A stretch of 64,000 bases of DNA from Thalassia testudinum. Its lineage: Eukaryota; Streptophyta; Magnoliopsida; Alismatales; Hydrocharitaceae. Below are positions 44,054-57,306 of this stretch, in pieces (position 1 is the stretch's first letter; every line of letters begins with the position of its first letter). The position numbers and the translations under genes were made by a program. The notes under the pieces were generated by a model. It was not told the origin of the DNA, did no database searches, and was given only the letters and a program-made list of their open reading frames with translations. The stretch is from assembly GCA_037157565.1 (NCBI GenBank), contig JAZHRO010000014.1, positions 75,298,001-75,362,000 of the forward strand, given 5' to 3'.

Positions 44054-45395
44054 TACCCCCATGCCTAGCTTTTGCTAGTCCCTTAGCAAAATTTCAAGGT
44101 ATTAACTTTGATTCTAGACCATAAAACTTTTGATGCTTAAAGACTTTATGTGTGTTTCCTTTTGTAGATTAGGTCAGAATGCCAATAGTAGGCCTAGAGG
44201 TACTCAAGTACCAACCAAGATCCGGACCTGACTAGCTCTAGCCTCAGTCTGCCGCGAAGGTTTCTAAGGCCACAAGAACTAACCTAAGGTTCGTTGAACT
44301 TCATGGTTAAAGCACCCGTGCTTGTAACATGTTTTAGCCTAGGTTCAGCTTGCAGTGCGTTTTTGTCAGAGAGAGATAGAGGAATTTTTCTTTATTTTTG
44401 GAGAGTTTTCTCTCTCTTTTCTTTTTATTTCTAACTTCAAATTGGCTTTACAACATGGCATGTATCTGATTCCTAGTCCCCACCATCAATCCTCACAGGA
44501 TCCCTGGCAATCGATGCTTAGCACCGCCCATGGCAACCCCCAGAATCCTGTCTCTCGAGATAATCCCACCCATGGTGTTCTGTAGCTAAATCCAGACCTT
44601 GGTAATCGACATTTTGAGATAATGCTGCCCTTGGCATCTAAACCAGCATAAGGTGCTTTCATGCCCCCTGTAGGATATGTAGATATCCTAGGAGACAAGC
44701 ACCGAGGAGACGATATGTTATTGCTCATCTTCAAGGGTAATTTCTTGCCTCTCTATGCTGGGAACTCATCCAAATCAACTTGTGTTGATCAGCCGCTCCT
44801 AATCTAGGTTGCTTTTTCAATACAAGTTAAATGCATTTGTGTGATTTTGATACTTAGGCCCATTGAACCAGACTGTGTGTGGATTGTGGTGCTTAGGTTA
44901 CTGAGTCCTGCAAACCAAAGGTCAGTTAATGAGCCTGAATAATCCCTAAGCCTTAGACCTAATACTTAAGCTTCGCATTTTCCCCAACCTCTTGAGGGTT
45001 ATCCAGATGTTAGCGATTACTTAAACTTTTAAGCCTAGGATTACAGCCCAAGAGGCCTAAAATCAGCATTCCTACTAATCTCTACTCCATTTTATTAGCA
45101 GTTTTTGCCTTTCATTTTCTTTCTTTTGATATGGTCTAGAACTAAGTCAATTCCTTAATCCTTTACTAATGACTGTCTCTTTTTCTTTCCTTTTCAAATT
45201 GTGCTCCTTTTTGACATTTTTATCTCCTCCCTTTTTCTCCTCAAAATCTGACATGCCATCAAAATTTCCTCTCCTCTCATATTTTTGTTCTTTTTTCAAA
45301 AAAAATTTATTTTTTTTGGTTTTTTTTGAATATGTGATTTTTTTGATGAATCCCTTTCTTGTAAAGTGATTTTAACAGCATTTTGCACTTTAATG
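44054..45395 (-). other. E5 PPT and 3' untranslated region
   Basis: Junction gcatgggggta (minus) beside the LTR, then GCTAA-GGGA-CTAGC near 44077-44090. The block at 44460-44790 resembles the structured blocks of E2 and E4. No env-like frame. Confidence 0.6.
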
Positions 45396-45430
45396 CTCCC
45401 CCATGCCTACGCTTTGCAATGTCCTCATTG
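45396..45430 (-). other. E5 internal polypurine block
   Basis: Minus strand: caatgaggacattgcaaagc, gtaggcatgggggagc. It lies about 250 bp after the end of integrase. Confidence 0.65.
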
Positions 45431-45679
45431 TAAACTAGCTGGGTTCGAGTTCAACTTAGATCATTCATTAGAACAGGTGTTGGCCGGGTGCTTGGGTCAG
45501 GGTGACTATTGCGGATGATTTCAAGCTCGGGTACGAGTACTTGAAGTGGAGTTGGCTGTTCTAATGGATGAACCCTAAAGTGCAATATGAGTTTAGCATA
45601 TGATGTGTCTAGAAGGGTTTTTGGCTTTTGGAAATGAAGGGTTGCCTCCCATAATCGCTGAGTTTAATGCCATCAGTCG

Positions 45680-46950
45680 AGCGCAATGAGCTCAGGGAGA
45701 ATGGAGGGTAAAAGATGTCGTGCCAAATTTGTATCGGTAAGTTCAATGAACGGTTTGAGTCTCTAATCATTCACGACAAAAGGTTCTAAATCGTGGTTGA
45801 GTTGACTAATTTCGACAGCTCCATTTCCAAAGATTTGTTGGACAAGGTATGGTCCAATACATTTTGATCTGAGTTTTCCTGGAAACAATTTGAGTTTGGC
45901 ATCAAAGAGTAGGACTTTCTGTCTAGGGAAAATGATCTTTCTGGATATGTGCTTGTCGTGAAAGGCCTTAATTTGTTATTTTTAAGTGAGTTCTCATAAG
46001 CATCGTGGCGTAATTCATCGATCTCGCTTATTTGAAGCTTTCTGTGGGTTCCTACCTTAGAAAGATCGAGATTGCAGTTCCATACTGCCTAATAGGCTTT
46101 GTGCTCCAATTTGACGGGGAGGTGACATGCCTTCTCATACAGTAATCTAAAGGGAGACATGCCTAATTAGGTTTTATGGGTCGTCCTATAAGCCCACAAA
46201 GCTTCTAGAAGTCGAGATGACCAGTTTTTCCTGTCGGGTCGAACAATGACCTGGAGGATTTTCTTGATCTCCCAATTTGATAGCTCAGCTGGACCGTTGG
46301 TTTGGAGGTGATAAGGAGTAGAGATTCGGTGTGACACCCTGTATTTGGTCATCAATGATTTGTAATGAGCATTCGTGAAATGGGTCCCTCCATCAGAGAT
46401 TATGGCACGTGGAATCCCAAACTGAGGAAAGATGTTCTGATGAATGAATTTGATGACTACCTTATGATCGTTGGTTCGGGTCGGAATGGTTTCAATCCAT
46501 TTGGACATGTAGTTAACAGTGAGAAGAATGTATTCGAAGCCATCCGAAATAGGGAAGGGTCCCATAAAATCAATCCCCCAGACATCGAAGATTTCGCATA
46601 CGAGAATCGACTATAAGGGCATCATATCACGGTGGCTCATGTTGCCTAAGGTATGGAAACGAGTGCATGCCTTACAGTGGTTGTATGCATCTTTGAAAAC
46701 TGTGGGCTAATAGAAGCCACACTGGAGGACTTTTGCTGCGATTTTATGACCAGAGAAGTGTCCACTGCATGCCTAGTCATGGCAGAAGGACAAAATGTCC
46801 TGAATTTCTGCTTCCAGAACACGTCGTCAGATGATTTGATCAACACCAATGCAGAAGAGATACGGATCTTCCCAAAAGTAGTACTTGGCATCGGAAAGTA
46901 ATTTGTCCTTCTTGGCTTTTGGCCAATCAGACGGTATCTGATGTGATGCC
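45680..46950 (-). pseudogene. pol: E5 integrase
   Basis: Ty3/gypsy integrase, which inserts the cDNA. N-terminal zinc-binding part lies at about 46646-46900 and is frameshifted. The catalytic core (46167-46620) shows GIDFMGPF with the first Asp, IISDGGTHF with the second Asp, and [11 protein letters not shown] with the Glu, so the DDE triad is present. After a stop at 46167-46169 (THKT*) the protein continues in frame with LGMSPFRLLYEKACHLP and HRKLQISEIDELRHDAYENS. After a frameshift the GPY/F-type motif GPYLVQQIFGNGAVEI follows near 45845. At least two stops and two frameshifts; not functional. Confidence 0.85.
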
Positions 46951-47454
46951 AAGTAGTTTAATAAATCAGCAAACCATGGAAGTCCTGTACTGATAGTCAG
47001 GAGGTGCTCATCGGGAAAATGTTCAGTAATGTGTCAGGAAGTGTTGATAATATCAGAAGGAAGGTGGGATAAGTGATTAGCTACCACATTCTGTTTCCCC
47101 ACCTTGTCGCGAATCTCGAGATCAAATTCTTGCAACAGCAAGATCCAGCGGATTAGCTGAGGTTTCACATCCTTCTTAGCAAGGAGATGCCTCACAGTAG
47201 TGTGATCTGAGTAAATGATAATACAGGAACCCAAAAGATATGATCTGAATTTTTCCAGGGTAAATACTACGGCTAGCAGCTCTTTCTCAGTAACTATATA
47301 GTTACACTAAGCCTCATCAAGTGTCTTGCTAGCATAGTAAATGACCACAAGTCTCTCCTATTTTCTGCCCAAGTACTGCACCTACAGCGTAATCAAATGC
47401 ATTGCACATGATCTCAAAGGGTTGAGACCAATCAAGGGGCTACAGGATAGGTGG
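46951..47454 (-). pseudogene. pol: E5 RNase H domain
   Basis: RNase H of the RT polyprotein, which removes RNA from the RNA-DNA hybrid. Seen: YASKTLDEA, then a stop, [20 protein letters not shown] with the catalytic Glu, [17 protein letters not shown] with an Asp, and [16 protein letters not shown]. The usual final VADHLSRL reads VANHLSHL (47065-47090), so the last catalytic Asp became Asn by G-to-A. E6 is inserted just upstream at 47459/61351, separating it from RT. Confidence 0.85.
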
Positions 47455-47823
47455 TTGGGTGATTGCACCACAAAAATACACCTGCAATAGTGCCTTCTTG
47501 TGCTATTTCCTAGCATTACCAATGCATATTAGGGTTTTATAATCGCATTTGTAAAAATACATGCATACATGCATTTAATTGAGAAGGGAGGAGAATGAAA
47601 TAAGTGGCCTTGCATTTTACATTTTTCCTCAAGTGCATCTTTGCAAAATTCCCATCTCTATTTTTATTTCCATTTGATTTTTAAATCTTTCTCCCCGCGG
47701 CTGCATGGAGCAATTTCTTCCTCACGCGCTATTCGCTGCAGCTGCTCTACCCTGCAGCTGCCTCTCCCTGCCAAGTCATTCCAACCCTTCCCTGCAGTTG
47801 CCATTCCCAGCCATGCCTTCTCC

Positions 47824-47834
47824 CTTTATAAAAA
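47824..47834 (+). promoter_or_regulatory. E6 LTR TATA box
   Basis: CTTTATAAAAA; the 3' LTR has ctttatagaaa near 56076, one base changed. Confidence 0.55.
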
Positions 47835-48959
47835 GCCACAGCTTCCACCTTCAAAACAAAGCCTGGTCCTTCCACGAAAAAGACCCAACACAGCAGCTCT
47901 CCAGGCAACCACCGTCCTCTCCTCCATTCCCCTCCACATGCTGGCCCTCCTCCTCGGAGACACCCGGTGGACAGGAGCTCTCACTATGGTGCACACCACC
48001 ACAATGAGACCACCACCGCCTAGCTCTTCAAAGAGCCGGTGGGCGTGGTGGCTCTTTTCCATTTTTTTTCCCGTTCCAGACCTTTAGCCATTGCCACAAG
48101 CTTCAAGCTCGGCGGCAGCAGCAGCATCCCCTTCCGTGCGTCCCTGCAGGCACCTTCGCCTTCCACGCGTACCTGCAGGCCCTCCCCACCTCCCGCTTTC
48201 TTCACTCTGTCGCGTGCTCTTCCGCCGCAACTGGCCACCGTGCGTCACTACAGTGGTCGGCCAAGTGCTTCCCGCCCCCTGCCAGCACCTGCAAGCTCCA
48301 GCGCACGCCAGCAGACACCTCGCCTCCCGCTTCTCCGCTCTGTCGTGAGCTCTCTACACTCGCAACTGGATGGCGCTGGCCTTCTCCCTCACACGCCAGC
48401 CGCGAGCCGGCCTCACTCACAGCACCGCCCACAGCCGGTTGTGCGGCGCGGACGACCACTGTAGCCACTATTCACGCGAGTCTTCGCGACACTGTGGCAC
48501 AATGGGGTGATCGGAAAGCTTCTCACTTTCTCGGTCACCCGACGCGCCGCAACCGGCCCTCGCCCATGTGCGCGTCCACCTACGCGTCTCTGCCTGCATC
48601 GTCCACACTCTCCCGCGCGTCTGCCAGCCAGCCCCACTCGCCCGCATGCGCCCGCGTCACCCGCTTCACTCGCCCGCATACTCCTCTCCGCGCAGCGCTA
48701 TGCGCTGCGGGTTCCTCTCTGCTCCCCACTCCCGCGAGCTCCTCTCTGAGCAGATGCGCCTGCGCTACACGCGTGGAAGCCCCAGACGACGCCCTTCGCT
48801 CCCAAATGCCTTAACAACACCCTTTCACTCCAGCAGAGCGGCTACTCTCTCCTCTCCCACTCTCTCTCTCTCTCTCTCACAACACTCTCTCACTCTCTCT
48901 ACACCGACGCACACACACACCTACACTAACACTTCCACACACCCACACACACATATACA

Positions 48960-49265
48960 CTATTATAAACATATATATATACGTAGACTTATATATATTG
49001 ATATATATATACATATATTTATATACATATATACATACATATATATATATACTTATATTTATACATATAGTAGTAACTATATAATTATGTATTAGTATAC
49101 ATACATATACTTAGCTACATATATCTATATATACATATATTACTATATACTTATACATACATATATATATACCTCTATATAGTTATATATACATATATAT
49201 ATACCTATATATTTATAACCACATATATATATATACATATAGATATATTTACATATATACATATT
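48960..49265 (+). repeat. TA-rich microsatellite in the E6 5' LTR
   Basis: About 300 bp of tatata, catata and tacata units. The 3' LTR counterpart (59820-60660) is about 840 bp and accounts for nearly all the length difference between the two LTRs. Confidence 0.9.
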
Positions 49266-49973
49266 TTTTTTTTTCACATTATTTACCATATGCTGTATCG
49301 TGGGGACATCTGCACCAGTTGCTGATATTCCCCGATACACGCGTACAAAAAGCGTGGTTACATACATCTTCCACCATCCATCCCATACTCCACGTGGCAC
49401 CTAGTCCTGTTGGTTGCATCTCTCTAGACGACGACCGACTCGACACCGTGCTACACTCCATCTCCGCCTCCACCCCCACCCATTTATATACATATTATAT
49501 ACCTATATATATATATACTATATTTACTTTATTTCTGTTTCGCTTTCCTATTAGTAAAAAGAAAAAAAATATATATAAAAGAGAAAAGATAATCCTCGAC
49601 TTGCAGGTACTCCATCTTGCGAATAGCAAGACCCGTTTTGGACCCTGTTTTGGCTCAAAGCCAAGAACCCAATTTTGACGGTGTGCCTCAAGGACAAAGA
49701 TTACTAGAAAAAAATTATAAATAAGAAAAACACCAAAAACACAATAAACGAAAGGAAGAGACTCGTTGTAGGAAAGGCGTAGAAACTCGACTTGTAACCC
49801 CACTTCCCTGAGTTCGACCCTGGGCCTAAAAGTGACAAGATAAAATCAAGTAGGCCAGGTTAAAAATTTTGTAAAGAGATGGTTAGGTCTGATTTAGGTT
49901 AACCACTATACACATTTCAATGATAAAATCACCATATTAACAACCTATCCGGGCTCAACATCATACTCTTTTC

Positions 49974-49990
49974 TGGCGCCGTTGCCGGGG
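49974..49990 (+). other. E6 primer-binding site
   Basis: TGGCGCCGTTGCCGGGG, a perfect 17-nt complement of the tRNA-Asp 3' end, ten bases after the LTR. Confidence 0.93.
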
Positions 49991-51445
49991 AAGTGCACCT
50001 TCAAGTAAGTTTCTATTCAATTCCTTTTAATTTTTCTCTTCTCTCTTCACGGGTATCTCTGTTTTTGGTGTGCAGGTGAACCTGGTGCAAGGAGAAGGTA
50101 GGCAGATGAAGTCAAAGACGTGAGCAGATCCAAGGCGGGAACGAGAGCGTGAAGATGCCGACACCGCATTTGAGCTTCGCACACGTTGCCGAACAAGTAG
50201 GTCTTCTTTTCTTAGCAACTAGGGTTAACTTGTCACCTTAATAAAAATAATTAAAAACTAAAAACTAGAAAACTTCTTGGGATCTCTTGGGGCAAGTGGA
50301 TTAAAATTCACTTGTTTGATTGATTGTCTTCACTCCCACCACCCTGGGATTTCCCGCCTTACTTCACTTAGTGAAAATCTGAGAATCTTGATTCTTGAAT
50401 TATTCATCGTGTGAAGTATTCTTTGAGGTAAACACAAAAAGATTGATTGCACCCTTCTTTTGCCTCACTTATCTACAATTCGGGATCACCTTTTTGGTGG
50501 GGAGACTTGGAATTGAGTTAATGCCAACCCCACCACGACTTTTCAACTTGCCTAAGATTCGATCCCGAATACCTCAACCCCCAACAATTTGATTTTCTTT
50601 TGGTTGAGCCTTGTGTGTGTGGACATTTTTCTTGGTGACTGGGAGCACTTGAATTGAAGTGCTTGGCTCCCTTTCACATTAATTTAAAACTGATCCGTGC
50701 ATCCACACATAGAAATCTCCATTTAGGGTAGCCCATTGCATTTTAGCATGCATTAACTAACTGATATTGAAGAAGGGTTTCTTGGGTTTAGAAAGAAAAC
50801 TTGTATTTCACAAAAACCCGGAGATTGGTTGAATTGGTATTTCAGCGAAATCCTAAAATCCATACTACTTAAGGCTGAACTCTAAAAACCATTCACCAAT
50901 TAAGAACTTCAATTCGGGGAAATTTCCCCATTGCATGCTTGTTTTACACACTTGAAAAATCAATCACTTGGGCATTACCCGTAAACAACGCCCTTCACAT
51001 TCCAAAAGCACTTGATCCTAACCCTCTTAACTAAAACTGGTAGTAACTTGACCCTTCTTAAGGATTGGAGGTCTAACTACCTGCGTGTAGCGGCTACGTG
51101 CTGGTGAGAGTACCCGCGTGCTATCGGGTGTCTAAGACTGGGGCAAACGGCCTTTCAATCTGGCTCGGTGGTTTCGCGGTGCTCACATTCGGTTCCGTAG
51201 TTCGTGATAGCAGGTAACTTAGATCTTTAGGTCTAAGGGCACACTGTAGAGGTTATGAATTTGATTGCATTGATTTGTCATCAAGTGTACCTTTGCGGCG
51301 TCATTTCTCTCATCTCTCTTCCCTTCTCATCTCCCCATTTCTTCCTGCAGTAGTGCATGTTTGGGAGGAGGTCACAAAACCTGAACTGTTTGAATTTCCT
51401 GATAAATCTAGAAAAGAAGCTAAATCGTCCTCCTCCTCCACAAAC
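49991..51445 (+). other. E6 5' leader
   Basis: Non-coding between PBS and gag. No gene and no conserved hairpin identified by eye. Confidence 0.6.
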
Positions 51446-52732
51446 ATGGCTACACGCCCACCCCCAAATCCCGAGGGAGGAAACCGCCCTCAAAACCCAC
51501 CAGGTGGTGGAGTCGTAGATCCCATAACCTGCCTCCAAGCCCAAATGGAAATGTATAATGAGCAAATCGAAGCCATTCGGGAAACATTGGAGGAAATGCA
51601 GAACCCTCCCGAACAGGAGGAGCCTAGGTCTCTTAGCTCCTATCAGAATCCTGCTGCTACAGAGACCATAGGACAAATTCGGATCCCCATGGGCGAGGAT
51701 GACTTTGAACTAAAATCGAACATAATTGGCCTAATAAATTTTCACTTTCATGGTCTTGCAAGTGAAGACCCATTTCTCCACTTGGAAGACCTAACCCGAC
51801 TGGCTAAAACTGTTAAACCAAGAAATGTCGGGTTACCTATAGTCCTCATGAAGATGTTCCCGTTTTCATTGCGGGATAAAGCGTTGCAATGGTTACGCAC
51901 CCTTGGGAGAACCATCCACTCTTGGGAAGAGATGCAAACAGCGTTTCTCAAGAAGTTCTTCCCAATCGGGCGAACCAATGCGCTTCGCTGTGTTATCACC
52001 TCTTTTACGCAACAAAATGGCAAACAATTTCATGAGGCATGGGAGAGGTATAACGACCTCCTCAGGAAGTGTCCGCACCACGGTCTGCCTAAGTGGCATA
52101 TAGCCCAGATTTTCTACTATGGGCTAAATGAGACTTTGAAGCAGATTGCAGACGCTTCCTGCGAAGGGAACTTTATGAATAAAGACGAGAATTGAGCATT
52201 TGAATTGTTTGAAAATATGAGTGAAAACTCGATGAACAATGCTTCCATTGTCGCCTTTAATCGTACCAGCCAACCCCGAAATGTCCACGAAGTTGACACG
52301 GGACCCTCCCATTCATCCACTGATCTCAGCCTTATAGCACAAAAACTGGATGAAGTCTCCATCGTGCACAAGAAGCTGGACGAGCTTCTGGCAAACACCC
52401 CCACTTCACCACTTCATCACAATCCAAATTCTACCAACACCAGGCTTATCCCAAGAAACCCCGTAAGACCTTCCTTACTGAGTGTCTCATCAAGCGACTC
52501 GGTAAGTCATGTGGAACTGGCTTCTGCGAGCCAGTATTTCGACACGGAGGACCAAGCCTCTGTGTGCTCGGACGCATACTTACATGTGGATGCGTCTTCT
52601 GGCATAGAAGACGCTTGTGCCCTGGGGAATAACCCATTCTCTGCCACTTATAACCCAGGGTGGCGTAATCATCCGAACTTCGCATGGTCCAACAACCCAC
52701 AATGCCAAAACCCCGCGAGTGGACCAATGTGA
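51446..52732 (+). pseudogene. gag: E6 gag
   Basis: Start chosen at ATG 51446 (MATRPPPNPEGGN, caaacATGgc), because the upstream in-frame ATG at 51275 adds 57 residues unlike other gag N-termini. A Glu/Gln-rich helix (about residues 35-65) precedes the gag core: FHGLASEDPFLHLEDL, FPFSLRDKALQWLRTL, FLKKFFPIGRTNALR, FHEAWERYNDLLRKCPHHG, IADASCEGNFMNKD. One in-frame TGA interrupts it at 52193-52195, after which ELFENMSENSMNNAS and LIAQKLDEVSIVHKKLDEL continue. The conserved C-terminal GWRNHPNFAWSNN is present just before the TGA at 52730-52732. Confidence 0.87.
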
Positions 52733-54706
52733 CCGTCCGCACCAGTCATCCCAAGGGCCCAGTCTAATCCTATGGTGAATCCGCCATCAGGCCCTTGCGT
52801 ACCGCAACCGAACACGCATCAAGTCCTCTTGACAAATTGATGCGAATGATGATGGATATGTCGAAGAACCATGAAGAGAACATGACCTCTCTTCAGCACC
52901 AATTGGCATAGCAAAATGCTGAGATCAGTCAACTACTCATGACGACTCGATCTCAGGGCACTCTTCTAGCCCAACCTGTCCCAAACCCATGAAATTTCGT
53001 ACCTTGTGGTCCTCAACCACAGGTACAACCTTCTCAGGGGCAGGTTCACCAAATTCTGCAGGCTCCAAGCATTCCTCCGGGATTTCAGGCTAATCCCGCT
53101 GCAGCACTGCACTCTTATGTCCCCATTGCGAACCCTCCTCCGCCGTATGATCCCACTGGACCCGCATCATCCAATGCTATCACTATGAGGAGTGGTAAGC
53201 AGACTGTCAATCCGCCTCGACCTGATCCTGGCCCGTCTTCTTCTTCATCGCCCTCTCATTCGGGATGCGCACTACATTCGCGAGAGGGCGATACACCCAA
53301 ATTATTGCCAGAATCAGTCCCATTCCTGAGGCTCTACTGAGGGAGCCAAAAGGCAAGAAGAAAGACAAATAGGCCTTTGATAACTTGTGTAATTTGTTCA
53401 GGGATGTAGAAATCAAGGTACCCCTGCTCGAGGCTATCGATCACATACCTACTGTCGCCCGATTTTTCAAAGACTACACAAATCCCAGGCGACAGTCAAA
53501 GAAAACTAAAAATCCGGTGGTTCTCTCGCCTCATGCGAGTTGTGCTATACTGTCAAACCTACCACCGAAGAAGAAAGATCCAGGCACACCACTGATTTCC
53601 TGTAGCATCCAAGGCTGCAGTTTTAACCTTGCCCTGCTTGACTAGGATCTTCCATAAATCTTATACCGATCATCATGCTCGAAAAATTTTCCTTGGGAAA
53701 TCTGAAACCCACCCCTGTCACGTTACAGTTTGCAGATCGTTCTGTCAAAATCCCAAAGGGTGTGGTGGAAGACATGGTGGTTAGGGTCAACAGTCTCTTT
53801 TTTCCTGTTGACTTTCTTGTTTTAGATATGGAAGTTCGTAGTTCACTTTCTGATTGTCCGATCATCCTTGGTCGACCTTTCTTAGCCACAGCCCGTGCCC
53901 TTATTGACTGCGAGTCGGGCTGTATTGAGATTGCCGTTGGATCTGAAAAACTCAGATTTAACATCTTCAAGGCAGCCAAGAACTTTGATTGCGATTGCAT
54001 CGAGGATGACATGTCTGACGAGGACATGACCGTCAGCGCATGTATCGGACTAATTGGGATCTATTCTGACTGGTGCGGATTGCCTATAAACACTGTTGAC
54101 TACCTGACCAACACATATTGTGACGTTCCCCCATCCCTCCCTTGTCCTGTACCTTCTCCTGGCCAGACTTCTGAAGAGGCTTTCTCCGCTTCCCATACCT
54201 CATGGTCTGAGTCATATCCGGGCTGCTCACCACCGATCCACACTCTTGAAGATCGGATTACCCCTTCTTTCCCGCCAAATCAAGAGGATTTGCAACTCCA
54301 CACTGGGACCTTGAGCCCATATCCTACTCATTGGGGCTATTCTTTTTTGGATCCATCTATCCAAAGAGCCCCTCTTCTTGGCCAATCTAAAGGCCAACTT
54401 CTTCTTCCCGACTTGTTCTATGATCCACCTGGGACACTCTTGTCCCAGAAAATGCCAGATCTTTCACCACCCAACATCCACCCACCCTACCACCCTGCTG
54501 TATACCTTGCACTTCAGCTCTCGTTACCTGATCTTTCATCCTTTCTCTACCTTTCCCTACATGCATATGAGGACATAGCATTGTTTGGCATGGGGGGGTG
54601 GATAGGCATCCATAGGATCTGGGTATTTTATGGTATCATACAGTTCCCACCTATTTATAAATATGCAAGAAAAAGAAAAAGAAAAAAAATATATATATCT
54701 AAATAA
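52733..54706 (+). pseudogene. E6 gag end and protease
   Basis: 52733-53384 is broken by stops but shows AITMRSGKQ, the conserved gag/protease linker. From 53385: VEIKVPLLEAIDHIPTVARF, LPPKKKDPGTPLIS, then FNLALLD, where the frame ends at the TAG 53643-53645. A single base is missing at the active site, after which the expected DLG-S-INLIP sequence would continue in the frame that resumes before 53675. The rest follows: FSLGNLKPTPVTLQFADRSV, CPIILGRPFLATARALIDCE, a Ser/Pro-rich tail, and an overlap with the purine block. No RT follows. Confidence 0.85.
54562..54600 (+). other. E6 internal polypurine block
   Basis: atatgaggacatagcattg, then tttggcatgggggggtg. Here the open frame runs through it (YEDIALFGMGGW) before ending at 54706. 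Confidence 0.65.
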
Positions 54707-55681
54707 ATGGTGTTTAATAATGATCTAAAAGCTAAAACAAAAAAATACAATAAGTGTTTATGGATATTCAACCTCTATTTTGAAGACTTTCCAGGCCACG
54801 GAAGCTTGATTCGCTTAGGCTCAGCTTAATTCACTTGAGCATTGACAAGATAGATCAAAACCTCTCCTAACTAAGGATGTATTCTTGTACCTGAGACACC
54901 AGTACAGGATCCATTGGTTTTCTTTTACTTGAGAGCTTAAGTAAACTTGGTTCACACTACACATATCAGGAAAGACCAGGTGAACATAAGATCCAACCCA
55001 AGTGTTCATTAAGGAAGGTGGAGTCCTTACCTATGTGTGCAGGTAGACTTTTTATCCCAGGTTTTAGTCTTGTATTTAGGAGAAACTCTTTCTACCAAAA
55101 AGAAACTCTCCCACCAAAAAGAAAAGTGTGCTCCTCCAAATAAAGTTGTAAGAGATATACTGACATGTGCTTCAAAGAAAAAAAAAAGTTGCAAATAAGT
55201 TAGTATATCTCATAAATGTCTGTAAAATCTTCGCCCTACAAGAAGTTCTTCAGGGCAGGTTTCAAATACCTTGTTTTCCTTTGAGCCACAAAAATCAGAA
55301 AATGGGAGTTGAGTTTTTCGTCATCTTCTTAAGGGTCAATCCGAAAACACAAGCTGAAACTGGGACCAACCTGTACTTAAAGATTCATGAAACCCTGGGC
55401 TTGAGTCTTAATGTTCATCTGGTCAGTCTTGATCCTTCACTAAGCACAAGCCATAACCTCTTGAGCTCTCGAGTACGGCAAAAACCTCCTAGATCCTGGA
55501 AATAGTACTTAAGGTTTAAATATCAAGAGTCCTGGTTAGTCGAGAGATGATCTATATCATGTGAGACTTAAAGTACTGATAGTCTTCTCTACAATTGGTT
55601 CTCACAATATCCTACAATAAACACACCTATATCGCCTCAGAAGAAAATTTTCAGCTTAAGATCATTTCTAAATACTGTTTT
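54707..55681 (+). other. E6 3' untranslated region
   Basis: Non-coding; a 112-codon frame at 55167-55505 has no recognisable domain and is not called. No two-copy module like that of E1 was seen. Confidence 0.55.
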
Positions 55682-55714
55682 GCTAGGGACTAGCGAAAGA
55701 TAGGCATGGAGGTA
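55682..55714 (+). other. E6 3' hairpin and PPT
   Basis: GCTAG-GGA-CTAGC (55682-55694), then gaaagataggcatggaggta directly before TGATTGC. The G run is broken by an A. Confidence 0.65.
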
Positions 55715-57278
55715 TGATTGCACCACAAAAATACACCTGCAATAGTGCCTTCTTGTGCTATTTCCTAGCATTACCAATGCATATTAGGGTTTTATAATCG
55801 CATTTGTAAAAATACATGCATACATGCATTTAATTGAGAAGGGAGGAGAATGAAATAAGTGGTCTTACATTTTACATTTTTCCTCAAGTGCATCTTTGCA
55901 AAATTCCCATCTCTATTTTTATTTCCATTCGATTTTTAAATCTTTCTCCCCGCGGCTGCATGGAGCAATTTCTTCCTCGCGCGACATTCCCTGCAGCTGC
56001 TCTTCCCTGCGACTGCCTCCCTGCCAAACCATTCCAGCCCTTCCTTGCAGCTGCCATTCCCAGCCATGCCTTCTCCCTTTATAGAAAGCCACAGCTTCCA
56101 CCTTCAAAACAAAGGCTGGTCCTTCCACGAAAAAGACCCAACACAGCAGCTCTCTAGGCAACCACCGTCCTCTCCTCCATTCCCCTCCACACACCGGCCC
56201 TCCTCCTCGAAGACATACGGTGGACAGGAGCTCTCACTATGGTGCACAGCACCACAGTGAGACCACCATCGCCTAGCTCTTCAAAGAGCCGGTGGGCGTG
56301 GTGGCTCTTTTCCATTTTTTTTCCCATTCCAGACCTTCAGCCATTGCTGCAAGCTTCAACCTCGAAGCTCGGCGGCAGCAACAGCGGCAAAGCAACAGCA
56401 GCAGCCCCTTCCGCACACGCCTACAGACACCTTCGCCCTCCATGCATGCCTGCTGATGAGAGCCTCATCATGAGCCATAACTAGCTCATTTTGACCCAAT
56501 AAAGAAGATAAAAGCTCCTACATAACCTAGAAGAAGGCCTAAATAAAGGAATAAGTGCTCTGAGAAGAAAACATGAATTAAAGAGTAAAACTGCAATTTT
56601 ACCATTGCAATAAATAAATGGGATTTCTCAGAATCAAAACATAGGTCAAATGGTCCAAATGAGATAAAAAGTTGGTTGAGTCAATCAGAAATGGGTTTAT
56701 GTGCAATCTAGGAATTAAATGACATTTGGTAACCCTAAAACAGACCCACTTAAATTAACAAGGTTTCGGTCAGGATAAAAATCAAGTAAACCCTCTAAAA
56801 ATCATGGAAAAATATCCTCTAGGGTTTATAACACTTCATTTGGCCTTTGGAACCTAGTTTGACCTAGATTAGGGTCCTAGCACACTAATTGACCTCATTT
56901 GGGTTTTTACGCAAAATGTCCAGTCAAACGAAGTCAAACATAAAATCCAACTTCACCATTGGATTCCTTATGTCCAAATTAGGTTTATATCAAAATTTGG
57001 ACCTAAGGGGAGGTCATCTTGACCTACTTTACAATTTAGTACACCCAAATCACAGCTTGGTCAATATCTTTTGAAAATCATTGCAGAGAGCCCCCTAAGT
57101 TCCTCGCCACATTTGCAATCAGGTCCTGCCGCCATTGTTAGGGCAGAACCGATCTCTGGCGAGGTTTAGAGAGGGATTCCTCTCTAATCCCTCAGAGATT
57201 CCCTCCCAGAAATGGAAGGGAGATTCTCTGAGGAATTCCCTTCCTTCTAAAGCCAATCACAATCGCTGGTGTGAACCC

Positions 57279-57306
57279 AATCTCTCGTGCAAACGCACGA
57301 GAGATT
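57279..57306. repeat. 12-bp palindrome in LTR B
   Basis: AATCTCTCGTGC-AAAC-GCACGAGAGATT; counterpart of 28841-28868 and 43191-43218. Confidence 0.85.

Larger units (their letters stand above)
47460..49963 (+). repeat. E6 5' LTR
   Basis: 2504 bp. TATA box CTTTATAAAAAG near 47824-47834. A GC-rich stretch (about 48060-48800) has long open frames on both strands from composition only, then a TA-rich microsatellite at 48960-49265. Confidence 0.92.

Noticed and set aside
44054..45395. An env-like gene between pol and the 3' LTR of E5, as reported for some Athila elements
   Set aside because: No frame of useful length on the sense strand; the segment behaves as 3' UTR.
48039..48814. Several overlapping Arg/Ser/Pro/His-rich open frames on both strands, repeated at 59243-59925
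   Set aside because: They are inside the E6 LTRs, with high GC keeping many frames open at once; typical compositional artefacts.
51275..51445. Upstream ATG of E6 gag at 51275
   Set aside because: The extra 57 residues do not resemble other gag N-termini here, and the ATG at 51446 has a better context and leads into a typical gag start.
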